Source of the DNA: UBA10649 sp963793105
GTDB lineage: Bacteria; Actinomycetota; Actinomycetes; S36-B12
DNA length: 64,000 nucleotides
NCBI GenBank assembly: GCA_963793105.1
Contig: CAWBZB010000008.1
Coordinates: 310,001-374,000 of the forward strand
Direction of reading: 5' to 3'
Shown here: positions 20,375 through 29,117 of the stretch, piece by piece
Layout of the letters: each line of letters begins with the position of its first letter
Numbering within the stretch: position 1 is the first letter of the stretch
The notes under the pieces: model-generated
Databases searched by the model: none
What the model was told of the DNA's origin: nothing
Seen by the model: the letters and a program-made list of their open reading frames with translations, nothing else
Translations under genes and position numbers: made by a program

Positions 20375-21644
20375 TCATCCTTCCATCGCCGCCCGGGCAC
20401 CGATATCCCGTCGATGGTGCGATCCCTCGAGCCGGATCAGGTCGACGGCCGTGTAGGCGCGCTCCCGGGCGCGCGCGAGGGTCTCACCGTGCGCGGTGAC
20501 CGACAGGACGCGTCCTCCGGACGACGTCACGTCGCCCTCGTCCGTCACCGTCGTGCCGGCGTGGAAGACGTCCACGCCCGCCTGCTCCGCGGCGTCGGCG
20601 AGGCCGGAGATGATGTCGCCGGTGCGCGGGGTGGCGGGGTACCCCTCCGCCGCGATCACCACGGTGACGGCGAAGCCCGGCTCCCACACCAGGGGCGGCG
20701 CCTCGGCGAGGCGTTCGGTCGCCGCGGCGAACAGCAGCTGGCCGAGCGGCGAACGCAGGTTCGCGAGCACCACCTGGGTCTCGGGGTCACCGAACCGGGC
20801 GTTGAACTCGATCACGCGCACGCCGCGCGACGTCATCGCCAGGCCCGCGTACAGCAGACCGGTGAACGGGGTGCCCCGGTGGCGCATGACGTCCACCATC
20901 GGCTGGAGCACCCGCTCGGTGACGTCGGCGACCAGGTTCGGCGGTGCCCACGGCAGCGGAGCGTAGGCGCCCATCCCCCCGGTGTTGGGGCCGGAGTCCC
21001 CCTCGCCGACGCGCTTGAAGTCCTGGGCCGGCTGGAGCGGTACCACGGTGATGCCGTCTGTGACGGCGAACAGCGAGACCTCCGGCCCGTCGAGGAACTC
21101 CTCGATCACGACCTGCGCGTCGTTGTCGCGGCTGAAGCACGACACGCGCGTGCGCGACCGCCTCGGCGCGGTCGGCCGTGACCACGACTCCCTTGCCGGC
21201 CGCCAGCCCGTCGTCCTTGACGACGTAGGGCGGACCGAACTGGTCGAGAGCGGCCTCGACCTCGTCGACCGACGTGCACACGTGCGCCATGGCCGTCGGG
21301 ACGCCGGCCTCGGCCATGACCTGCTTGGCGAAGGCCTTGCTGCCCTCGAGCTGTGCGGCCTCGGCGGACGGGCCGAAGCAGGCGATTCCGCGCGCGCGGA
21401 CCGCGTCAGCCGCTCCGGCGACGAGGGGCACCTCGGGGCCGACGACGACGAGGTCGGCCTCGACCGCCTCCGCCAGGTCGGCCACGGCCCCGGGGTCCGT
21501 GACGTCGACCGGGCGGGTCGCCACCACCTGTCCCATCCCGGCGTTGCCGGGTGCGGCGAGCACCTCGGTGACCGAATCGTCGGCCAGCAGGGCCGTGACG
21601 ATGGCGTGCTCGCGGGCGCCGGAACCGATGACGAGGACCTTCAC
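20375..21644 (-). CDS. purD: Phosphoribosylamine-glycine ligase (frameshifted)
   Basis: PurD is the ATP-grasp enzyme that joins glycine to phosphoribosylamine. The N-terminal frame (MKVLVIGSGAREHAI to DGLAAGKGVVV) ends near 21150, and the remainder is in another frame: FLDGPEVSLFAVTDG, NTGGMGAYAP, VIEFNARFGDPETQ. One surplus base, or two missing, in the CGCGTGTCGTGCTTC context explains this. Since this is normally an essential gene and both halves are intact, a sequencing error is most likely. About 422 residues are expected. The GTG start at 21644 lies 6 nt behind TAGGGT. Confidence 0.88.
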
Positions 21645-21650
21645 ACGCCA

Positions 21651-21656
21651 ACCCTA
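21651..21656 (-). promoter_or_regulatory. -10 box (TAGGGT) for leaderless purD
   Basis: On the minus strand TAGGGT is followed by 6 nt and the purD GTG. It would drive the purD-purB-purC-galE unit. Confidence 0.5.
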
Positions 21657-21663
21657 TTGATGG

Positions 21664-21715
21664 GTCGTCAGTCGTGGCGGGTTCAGGGGGCCCTGAACCC
21701 GCCACGAGTGACGAC
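21664..21715 (-). terminator. Long inverted repeat after the class III aminotransferase gene
   Basis: A perfect 17-bp arm pair (21672-21688 and 21691-21707, 2-nt spacer) extends to 25 bp with one mismatch. It lies between the aminotransferase stop (21759) and the purD promoter. It probably isolates the two units. There is no T-tract. Confidence 0.6.
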
Positions 21716-21758
21716 GCATCGGGGTGGGTGCGCCGGCGGAGCTGGCGCGGGTCCAGGG

Positions 21759-23105
21759 TCAGCCGGCGTAGTGCTTGTCCACCACGCCGAACGCCTCGTC
21801 GAGGATGGCCAGGCCCTCCTTGGCCTCCGCCTCGGTGATCGTGCACGGGGGCACGACGTGGAACCGGTTGAAGTTCGCGAACGGGAGCGCACCGCGCTTC
21901 TTGACCTCCGCCTGCAGTTCCACCATCGCCGGCGACGTCGCCCCGTAGGGAGCCAGCGGCTCGCGGGTCGCGCGGTTGGAGACCAGGTCGAGCGCCCAGA
22001 AGACGCCGAGGCCGCGGACCTCGCCGATCACCGGATGCCGCTCGGCGAGCTCCCGCAGGCCGGGGCCGAGGACGTTCTCGCCGATGGAGGCGGCGTTCTC
22101 GACGATCCGCTCCTCCTTCATGGCGTCGATCGATCCGACGATCGACGCGGCCGCGAGCGGGTGGCCGGAGTAGGTCAGGCCGCCGGGGAAGACGCGCTCG
22201 TCGAAGGTGGCGGCGATCGGGTCGGAGATGATCACGCCGCCCACCGGCACGTAGCCGGAGTTCGAGCCCTTGGCGAAGGTGATGAGGTCGGGCGTCACGT
22301 TGAAGTGCTCGAAGGCGAACCACGCGCCCGTGCGGCCGAAGCCAGCCATGACCTCGTCGGCGATGAACACGATGCCGTTGGCCTTGCACAGCGCCTCGAC
22401 GCCCTCGAGATATCCCGGCGGCGGGATGAGCACGCCGGCCGTGCCGACGACCGACTCGATGAGGATGGCCGCGATGGTCGCGGGGCCCTCGAACTGGATG
22501 ACCTCGGCGAGGTGCCGCAGCGCCCGCTCGGTCTCCTCCTCCGGCGACGTCGACCAGAAGCTCGACCGGTACGGGTACGGGCCGAAGAAGTGGACGACGT
22601 GGTCGGCGTACTCGTTCGGCCACCGCCGCGGATCCCCCGTCGCCTGGATCGCCGTGCCCGTGTTGCCGTGGTACGAGCGGTAGAAGGACAGCACCTTGTC
22701 CCGGCCGGTGTGCAGGCGGGCCATGCGCACCGCGTTCTCGTTGGCGTCCGCCCCGCCGTTGGTGAAGAACACCTTGTTCATGCCCGCGGGCGCCAGGTCG
22801 GTGATGCGCTTCGCGGCCTCGCCGCGCACGTCATTGGCGTGCTGCGGCGCGATCGTCGCCATCTTGCCGGCCTGGTCCTGGATCGCCTTGACGACCTTCG
22901 GATGCTGGTGCCCGATGTTGACGTTGACGAGCTGGGACGAGAGGTCGAGGTACCGATTGCCGTCGTAGTCCCAGACGTAGCAGCCCTCGGCGGCCGCGAT
23001 GTTCATCGGGTTCAGAGCCCCCTGCGCGCTCCACGAGTGGAAGACGTGCGCACGGTCGAGCGCGTGGACGCGCTGACCCTCGGCGGGATCGGCGGTGAAG
23101 GACAT
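21759..23105 (-). CDS. Class III (aspartate aminotransferase family) PLP-dependent aminotransferase
   Basis: This 448-residue fold-type I aminotransferase resembles omega-amine or taurine:pyruvate transaminases. It shows FFTNGGADANENAVRMAR, YRSYHGNTGTAIQATG, the aspartate motif FIADEVMAGFGRTG and the PLP lysine in TFAKGSNSGYVPVGG. ATG at 23105 follows GAGGAG. No neighbour indicates the substrate. The 155-bp gap upstream holds a small dyad (GTCCA-CTC-TGGAC, 23231-23243). Confidence 0.85.
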   Translation of the reverse strand: MSFTADPAEGQRVHALDRAHVFHSWSAQGALNPMNIAAAEGCYVWDYDGNRYLDLSSQLVNVNIGHQHPKVVKAIQDQAGKMATIAPQHANDVRGEAAKRITDLAPAGMNKVFFTNGGADANENAVRMARLHTGRDKVLSFYRSYHGNTGTAIQATGDPRRWPNEYADHVVHFFGPYPYRSSFWSTSPEEETERALRHLAEVIQFEGPATIAAILIESVVGTAGVLIPPPGYLEGVEALCKANGIVFIADEVMAGFGRTGAWFAFEHFNVTPDLITFAKGSNSGYVPVGGVIISDPIAATFDERVFPGGLTYSGHPLAAASIVGSIDAMKEERIVENAASIGENVLGPGLRELAERHPVIGEVRGLGVFWALDLVSNRATREPLAPYGATSPAMVELQAEVKKRGALPFANFNRFHVVPPCTITEAEAKEGLAILDEAFGVVDKHYAG

Positions 23106-23260
23106 GGGTACTCCTCGGTATTCAGGGTCGTCTCGGAGCGTACGGGCTCCTGCGAGGCAGGGTAAGGCTCCCGGAATGTTCACGACGATTCGGGCAGTCG
23201 ACCAGCCGGATTACCGAAGTCGGGTCAACAGTCCACTCTGGACACGTCGCCATCCCCGCC

Positions 23261-24043
23261 CTACGAACTCCCCACGAAACTCATGAGGTCCTCCGCGAGT
23301 CGGCCTGGCTGCTCCCACAGCACGAGATGCCCGACGCCCTCGTACACCAGGCGCCGCGAGCCGGGGATGGCGTCGACCATCGCCAACTGATCCGCGACCG
23401 GGATGAGCCCGTCACGATCTCCCCAGATCGCCAGCGTCGGAGCCGATACGCGTCCGGACCTCAGCGGCGGGTCTGAGCCGGTGAGCCCCGCCAGGCTCAG
23501 CCGCCAGACGGCGGCGGGGAGCGCCATCGCGTCACGTACCCGGTCCGCGACATACTCCGCGGGGACGCTGCCCTGCAGCGGGAACCAGTCGATGAACCCC
23601 TGCGCCCAGGCCGCAGAGATCGGATCGACCAGAGCCTCGATCTCATCGGCGAAGGAGGGCCGTCCCGCGAGGCTCAGCGGGACTCCGGCCATGACGAGCC
23701 CCGCCACCAGATCCGGGCGACGAACCGCCAGCTGCTGAGCGACGTAGCCGCCGCTGGACGCGCCGAGAACGACCACTGGCCCTTCTCCGGCCGCGTCCAG
23801 GAAGGCGGCGACGTCGCTCGCCACCGACACCAGGTCGTACCCGGTGTACGGCTTGTCGGAGCCGCCGTGTCCGCGCAGGTCCGGGGCCACGACGTGCAGG
23901 TCTGGCGGCAGTGCGGCAACCACCCTGTCGAAGCTCCGCGCCGACTCGCCCCAGGCATGGAGCAGCAGGACCGTCGGGCCGTTCCGAGCGCCACGCTCGC
24001 GAAAGGCCATCGCGATGCCGGTGGCCACGTCGATCGTGCGCAT
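23261..24043 (-). CDS. Alpha/beta hydrolase
   Basis: This 260-residue hydrolase has the oxyanion region HAWGESARSFDRVV, the nucleophile elbow GASSGGY, the acid in WGDRDGLIP and the catalytic histidine in EGVGHLVLWEQP. It resembles haloperoxidase- or esterase-like hydrolases, and no substrate can be named. The ATG at 24043 has GGAGG upstream. An in-frame extension to 24154 is low-complexity arginine-rich and was rejected. Confidence 0.8.
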   Translation of the reverse strand: MRTIDVATGIAMAFRERGARNGPTVLLLHAWGESARSFDRVVAALPPDLHVVAPDLRGHGGSDKPYTGYDLVSVASDVAAFLDAAGEGPVVVLGASSGGYVAQQLAVRRPDLVAGLVMAGVPLSLAGRPSFADEIEALVDPISAAWAQGFIDWFPLQGSVPAEYVADRVRDAMALPAAVWRLSLAGLTGSDPPLRSGRVSAPTLAIWGDRDGLIPVADQLAMVDAIPGSRRLVYEGVGHLVLWEQPGRLAEDLMSFVGSS

Positions 24044-24119
24044 GGCACGCCAATCCTCCACCTCGTGAGGGTATGCCCGTCTTCGTCGCGTGGGCACCCC
24101 TCGACGGCGGCTCCCCGTG

Positions 24120-25187
24120 CTAGCCGAGACGGGCGAGGAGTCCGTCCCGGACACGGGGCCAGTCCTCGGCCGTCACCGAGAACACGACGGTGTCCCGCAC
24201 CGAGCCGTCCTGCCGGCGCTGGTAGCGGCGGAGAACGCCCTCGTAGTCGGCGCCGAGCCGAGCGATCGCGCGTTGGCTGCGGGAATTGCGGATGTCCGTC
24301 TTGAGCTGGACGCGGCCGAACCCGTGGTCGAACGCCCACGACATCAGCAGGTACTTGCACGCGGGGTTCACCTCGGTGCGCCCAGGCGTCGGGGGCGTAG
24401 ACCGTGAAGCCGATCTCCAGCCGCGCATCGACCGGGGACACCTCGAGGAAGGACGTCGTTCCGACGACGGCCCCACCCCGCTCGACCACCCACATCCAGC
24501 GACCCAGCCCGACGGCGTCACGAATCGACCGGAGGACGTCCTCCGCCGACTCGGGGCGACCGCGGACGTGCGTCCAGCAGGCGTCATGGTCGAGCGCCGC
24601 GAACAGCGCGCGCGGCATCCCCCGGTCGTGCCAAGCCGGACGGTGACACCCGACGTGGCGAGGACCGTCGCCGGATCGATCGGCCACCGCACAGTCGGCC
24701 AGGCAGCGTCGCCCGGTCGCGGATCCGAGCGAGGCACGAAATCCGGCGTCGGTTCCCGCGAGTGTGACCGCCGGACGAAGTGCACGTACTCGTCGTCCCG
24801 CGACTCGATCGCGAAGCCGATCCGCTGGTGGAACGCGACGGACGCCGCATTCACCGGCGAGGTGACGCAACGCACGCTCGTCACGCCGCTCGCCGACATG
24901 CGGGCGGCGAACTCGTCGTGGAGTCGCCGACCCAGGCCCGCGCCGCGATGGTGCGGAGCCACCGCGACGAAGTGCACGTAGGCGCTCGACGGGTCGTCCG
25001 CGGAAGGGAAGCCGACAAGGAAGCCGGCGAGCCCCGTGTCGGGATCCTCCGCGATCAGGCTCGTCGAGGCGAAGTTCTCCAGGAACAGCGGCTGCAGCAG
25101 CCCGGTGAGGTCGCGCCCGTCCCACCACTCGACCAGAACCGCCCGGAGGGACTCGAGGTCCTGCCTGCTGGCGGGCCGCAGGATCAC
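24120..25187 (-). CDS. Two-domain GNAT acetyltransferase (two compensating frameshifts)
   Basis: The first domain (residues 1-150) is a GNAT with the acetyl-CoA loop APHHRGAGLGRRLHDEF. The second is RimJ-like and is split over frames: LFAALDHDACWTHVRGRPESAEDVL and EIGFTVYAPDAW lie in another frame between about 24620 and 24385, and then NPACKYLLMSWAFDHGFGR returns to the first frame. The net shift is zero and no stop separates the domains, so a fused protein of about 355 residues is the best reading. The GTG start overlaps the purA stop (GTGA). Confidence 0.65.
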   Translation of the reverse strand: MILRPASRQDLESLRAVLVEWWDGRDLTGLLQPLFLENFASTSLIAEDPDTGLAGFLVGFPSADDPSSAYVHFVAVAPHHRGAGLGRRLHDEFAARMSASGVTSVRCVTSPVNAASVAFHQRIGFAIESRDDEYVHFVRRSHSREPTPDFVPRSDPRPGDAAWPTVRWPIDPATVLATSGVTVRLGTTGGCRARCSRRSTMTPAGRTSAVAPSRRRTSSGRFVTPSGWVAGCGWSSGVGPSSERRPSSRCPRSMRGWRSASRSTPPTPGRTEVNPACKYLLMSWAFDHGFGRVQLKTDIRNSRSQRAIARLGADYEGVLRRYQRRQDGSVRDTVVFSVTAEDWPRVRDGLLARLG

Positions 25188-26470
25188 GTGAGCAGGTCGT
25201 GGATCGCGATCGTGGCGTCGCGGTCCTGTCCCACCCCGATCGCGCTGATCCGGGTGCCGGAGATCTCCTCCAGGTAGCGCACGTAGGCCCGCGCGTTGGC
25301 CGGCAGGTCCGCCAGCGACCGGGCTCCCGAGATGTCCTCGGTCCAGCCGGGCAGGTACTCGTAGACCGGCTTCGCGTGGTGGAAGTCGGTCTGCGTCATC
25401 GGGATCTCGTCCACGCGCTGGCCGTCGACCTCGTATGCGACGCAGACGGGGATCTGGTCCCAGCCGGTCAGCACATCCAGCTTCGTCAGGAAGATGTCCG
25501 TGAGGCCGTTGACGCGGGTGGCGAACCGCGCGATGGGAGCGTCGAACCAGCCACAGCGTCGGGCGCGGCCTGTCGTCACGCCGCGCTCGCCTCCGATGGT
25601 GCGCAGCCGCTCGCCGTCCTCGTCGAACAGCTCGGTCGGGAACGGACCGGAACCGACGCGGGTCGTGTACGCCTTCAGGATCCCGACGACCCGCGTGATG
25701 CGGGTCGGGCCGATGCCGCTGCCCGTCGACGCGCCGCCCGCCGTCGGGTTGCTCGACGTGACGAACGGGTAGGTGCCGTGGTCGACGTCCAGCAGCGTGC
25801 CCTGGCCACCCTCGAGGAGCACCACCTTGTCGGCGTCCAGCGCCTGGTTCAGCAGCAGGGCGGTGTCCGCCACGTAGGGGCGCAGCAGGTCCGCGTACTG
25901 GAGGAGCTGCTCGGAGATCGCGTCCACGTCAAGGGCGCGGCGGTTGAAGACCTTGACGAGGACCTGGTTCTTGCCCTCGAGGGCGCTCTCGACCTTCTGG
26001 TGGAGGATCGACGGGTCGAAGAGGTCCTGGACGCGGATCCCGATTCGGGCGATCTTGTCGCTGTAGGTCGGTCCGATGCCGCGGCCGGTCGTCCCGAGCT
26101 TGGCCTTGCCGAGGAATCGCTCGGTGACCTTGTCGAGGGTCACGTGGTACGGCGTGATCAGGTGGGCGTTGGCGCTGATCACGAGCCGCGAGGTGTCGAT
26201 GCCCCGCTCGTTCAGTCCGGCCATCTCCTCCAGCAGGACCGCAGGATCGACGACGACGCCGTTGCCGATCACCGGCACGACTGAGGGGGTCAGGATGCCG
26301 CTGGGCAGCAGGTGGAGCGCGAACTTGCGGTCACCGATGACCACCGTGTGGCCCGCGTTGTTGCCGCCCTGATAGCGAACGACGTACTCGACGCGACCCC
26401 CGAGCAGGTCGGTCGCCTTCCCCTTGCCTTCGTCGCCCCACTGGGCACCGACGAGAACGATTGCTGGCAC
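25184..26470 (-). CDS. purA: Adenylosuccinate synthetase
   Basis: PurA performs the GTP-dependent addition of aspartate to IMP, the first committed step to AMP. The 428-residue protein starts GAQWGDEGKGKATD with the P-loop-like GDEGKGK, followed by GGNNAGHTV, the GTTGRGIGPTYSDK motif and EGGQGTLLDVDHGTYPFVTSSN. The GTG at 26470 lies 8 nt behind a TAGGGT box (26479-26484). The GNAT gene is coupled downstream. Confidence 0.95.
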   Translation of the reverse strand: MPAIVLVGAQWGDEGKGKATDLLGGRVEYVVRYQGGNNAGHTVVIGDRKFALHLLPSGILTPSVVPVIGNGVVVDPAVLLEEMAGLNERGIDTSRLVISANAHLITPYHVTLDKVTERFLGKAKLGTTGRGIGPTYSDKIARIGIRVQDLFDPSILHQKVESALEGKNQVLVKVFNRRALDVDAISEQLLQYADLLRPYVADTALLLNQALDADKVVLLEGGQGTLLDVDHGTYPFVTSSNPTAGGASTGSGIGPTRITRVVGILKAYTTRVGSGPFPTELFDEDGERLRTIGGERGVTTGRARRCGWFDAPIARFATRVNGLTDIFLTKLDVLTGWDQIPVCVAYEVDGQRVDEIPMTQTDFHHAKPVYEYLPGWTEDISGARSLADLPANARAYVRYLEEISGTRISAIGVGQDRDATIAIHDLLT

Positions 26471-26488
26471 AGGGGAGAACCCTACCGG

Positions 26489-27467
26489 TCAGCCGCCGCG
26501 ACCGAGCGCCTCGGCCACGGCTGCCCCCAGCCGGTGGCCCGACAACCACGCGGCCTCGATGCGCGGGCCGCCCGACCATGCATCTCCGGCATGCCCGACC
26601 AGGCCGGTGTCATGGAGCCAGTACGGATCGTCGCTGGCGGCAAGCGGCTTCGCGTACGTCCACCGATGCGCCTGCGCCCAATCCGGGTAGGCCGCGATCC
26701 CGAGCACCCGCCGAATCGCCGCGACGGCGAGCGGCACGACCGTCCCCGGGTCCGTCAGGTGCCGGGCAGCCAGGACAGGGTTGCACGTGGGCCACGAGCA
26801 CCGGGGCCCCGTCGCCGCGACGCCGTCCGTCGTCCGCGATCCAGGTGAGGACGGCATCGTCGTTGACGAAGACACCGTCCAGGTCGACCCAGTGCTGGCG
26901 GTCGTAGACGCACGTCACCGCGATGACGGGCTCCCAGGTGATGGGCGCCGCCGGAATCTCGGGGCAGGTGCGCAGAGCCTGCGGGGCGGGCATGCAGAGG
27001 GCGACCGCGTCGACCTCGACATCGTCGACGCGAGGACGGCTCCGGGCGATCGTGACGGCGCGCACCTCGCGGTCGAGCAGGACGTCGACCTGCGCCGACT
27101 CCTCGGCCAGCGCCTCGACGACGCTGCGCAGTCCGAGCGGCGCCGCATAGCGCATGGGACCGGTGGTCACTGCCTCGATGCCGGCCGGGCCCGCGACGTG
27201 GAACGACGTGGTCCACGGCCGCACGACGCCCCGCGCGACGAGACGGTCGACCACGTCGATGAAGTCGGGATCGGACGTCGTGAAGTACGAGGCGCCGATG
27301 TCCGTCACGCGGCCATCGAATCGGGTACCGGAGTCCCGCAGCGTGCGCGAGGCCATGCGTCCGCCCAGGCGGCGGCCGCGATCGAGCAGGTCGACCCGGT
27401 GACCCGCCGCGGCGAGAGCGTTGGCGCAGGCGACTCCGCTGATGCCGCCCCCGACGACGGTTGGCAC
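26489..27467 (-). CDS. FAD-dependent amine-oxidase/renalase-like oxidoreductase (frameshifted)
   Basis: The N-terminus has the dinucleotide-binding motif VVGGGISGVACANALAAAG, and the LLDRGRRLGGRMASR segment matches renalase/amine-oxidase-type flavoproteins. The C-terminus, in another frame after a shift near 26780, has WTYAKPLAAS and the FAD-closing GDAWSGGPRIEAAWLSGHRLG. About 325 residues are expected after removal of one surplus base. The GTG start lies 2 nt behind the DUF3151 stop, so coupled translation is likely. The substrate is unknown. Confidence 0.75.
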
Positions 27468-27469
27468 TC

Positions 27470-27874
27470 CTAGTCGCGGGGGACGGAGGGGTCGCAGTCG
27501 TCCATGAAGACGGCGATGCGGTCCACCTCGTCCATCTCCCCGATCGCCCCGGCCGCCCGGCCGAGCGATCGCAGGCACCGCAGGAATCCCTGGTTCGGCT
27601 CGTGGCCCCACAGGACCGGCCCATGGCCCTTCCACCCGCTGCGCCGCAGGGCGTCCAGACCCCGGTGGTAGCCAACCCGGGCGAAGGCGTAGGACTCCAC
27701 GACCCGTCCGTCGGCCCAGGCCTGGTCGGACAGCACGGCCCAGGCCAGCGAGCTGGTCGGATGGGCGCGCACGACGGCGTCCGGGTCGGCGCCCGCGGCC
27801 AGGTCCGCAGCAGCCGGGTCCGCGGGCAGCTCGGTGGGGGGCGGGCCTTCGAAGAGGTTCTGTCCGATCGTCAT
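27470..27874 (-). CDS. DUF3151 family protein
   Basis: This 134-residue protein is of the actinobacterial DUF3151 family, function unknown. Recognisable parts are MTIGQNLFEGPPPTELP at the start and ESYAFARVGYHRGLDALRRSGWKG in the middle. The ATG at 27874 follows GGGAGG. It lies between fructose-bisphosphate aldolase and purA, an order also seen in Streptomyces. Confidence 0.8.
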   Translation of the reverse strand: MTIGQNLFEGPPPTELPADPAAADLAAGADPDAVVRAHPTSSLAWAVLSDQAWADGRVVESYAFARVGYHRGLDALRRSGWKGHGPVLWGHEPNQGFLRCLRSLGRAAGAIGEMDEVDRIAVFMDDCDPSVPRD

Positions 27875-27929
27875 GGTCGAAGCCTCCCACTCAGGCGGCG
27901 GGCACGCACTCCGCAGGCGGGCCACCGGG

Positions 27930-28001
27930 TGGGACAAGCAGTCAGGTCCGGGCCGTTTCGGCCCGGACCTGACTGCTTGTCCCGCTTAGCGGGAGAAACG
28001 G
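27930..28001 (-). repeat. 72-bp structured repeat, copy 1
   Basis: Read on the minus strand, it begins CCGTTTC directly after the fba TAG, then TCCCGCTAAGCGGGA, a long stem-loop and a TCCCA tail. The stem is a perfect 24-bp inverted repeat (27931-27954 with 27960-27983, 5-nt loop). The 7-1-7 dyad TCCCGCTTAGCGGGA (plus strand 27980-27994) shares its last bases with the stem, so two structures may compete. Copies 2 and 3 lie near 40.2 kb. Confidence 0.8.
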
Positions 28002-29024
28002 CTAGGACATCTTCGTGCCGGCCGAGCGCAGATCCTCACAGCCGAGCACCACGCGCGCCGCCATGGCGGCCTCGGCGAGCTTGCCCCACGCGCGGGGGTC
28101 GTACATCTTCTTGTTGCCGACCTCGCCGTCGATCTTCAGCACGCCGTCGTAGTTCTTGAACATGTGGTCGGCGACCGGACGCGTGAACGCGTACTGGGTG
28201 TCCGTGTCGATGTTCATCTTGACGACGCCGTAGTCCAGCGCCTCGCGAATCTCGCTGAGCAGCGAACCCGACCCACCGTGGAAGACGAGGTCGAACGGCT
28301 TCTCCTTGCCGTACTTCTCGCCGACGGCGGTCTGGATCTCGTCGAGCACCTTCGGCGTGAGGACGACGTTGCCGGGCTTGTAGACCCCGTGCACGTTGCC
28401 GAACGTCGCAGCCACCATGTAGCGGCCACGCTCGCCGAGGCCGAGCGCCTCAGCAGTCGCCAGCCCGTCCTCGATCGTGGAGAAGAGCTTGGCGTCGTGT
28501 GACGCCTCGATGCCGTCCTCCTCGCCGCCGACCACGCCGATCTCGATCTCGAGGATCGTGCGGGCCTTGACCGACTCCTCGAGCATGCGCTTCGAGATCT
28601 CCATGTTCTCGGCGAGCGGCACTGCGGATCCGTCCCACATGTGCGACTGGAACAGCGGCTCGAGGCCCTTGGCGACGCGCTCCTGGGAGATCTTCAGCAG
28701 CGGCTCCATGTAGCCGGGGAGCTTGTCCTTGGGGCAGTGGTCGGTGTGCAGGGCGATGTTGACGGCGTAGTGCGCCGCGATCGAGTGCGCGAACTCGGCG
28801 AGGGCGGTGGCGCCGGCGACCATGTCCTTCACGGTCTGGCCGGACGCGAACTCCGCGCCGCCCCACGACACCTGGACGATGCCGTCGCTCTCGGCCTCGG
28901 CGAAGCCGCGGATGGCCGCGACGATGGTCTGGGACGAGGTGCAGTTGATCGCGGGGTAGGCGAACTTGCCGGCCTTGGCTCGGTCGAGCATCTCGGCGTA
29001 GACCTCGGGGGACGCAATGGGCAT
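28002..29024 (-). CDS. fbaA: Fructose-bisphosphate aldolase, class II
   Basis: This is the zinc-dependent aldolase of glycolysis and gluconeogenesis. The 340-residue protein contains INCTSSQTIVAAI, the zinc-binding HTDHCP, EIEIGVVGGEEDG, the ATFGNVHGVYKPG histidine motif, and HGGSGS with MNIDTDTQYAF for phosphate binding. The ATG at 29024 has AGGAG upstream; an extension to 29039 adds only five residues. It is followed immediately by the 72-bp structured repeat. Confidence 0.95.
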   Translation of the reverse strand: MPIASPEVYAEMLDRAKAGKFAYPAINCTSSQTIVAAIRGFAEAESDGIVQVSWGGAEFASGQTVKDMVAGATALAEFAHSIAAHYAVNIALHTDHCPKDKLPGYMEPLLKISQERVAKGLEPLFQSHMWDGSAVPLAENMEISKRMLEESVKARTILEIEIGVVGGEEDGIEASHDAKLFSTIEDGLATAEALGLGERGRYMVAATFGNVHGVYKPGNVVLTPKVLDEIQTAVGEKYGKEKPFDLVFHGGSGSLLSEIREALDYGVVKMNIDTDTQYAFTRPVADHMFKNYDGVLKIDGEVGNKKMYDPRAWGKLAEAAMAARVVLGCEDLRSAGTKMS

Positions 29025-29117
29025 GGGGGCTCCTGCCAATGGGGACGATGTAAGCGATGAGATCCTTCCAGATGCGACCGTCCGGTCACAACCGGGGAGA
29101 TGCTGGGTCCTGCCCGC

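Noticed and set aside
23231..23243. GTCCA-CTC-TGGAC dyad upstream of the class III aminotransferase
   Set aside because: It is short and could arise by chance; a TTGACC next to it has no matching -10 at normal spacing.
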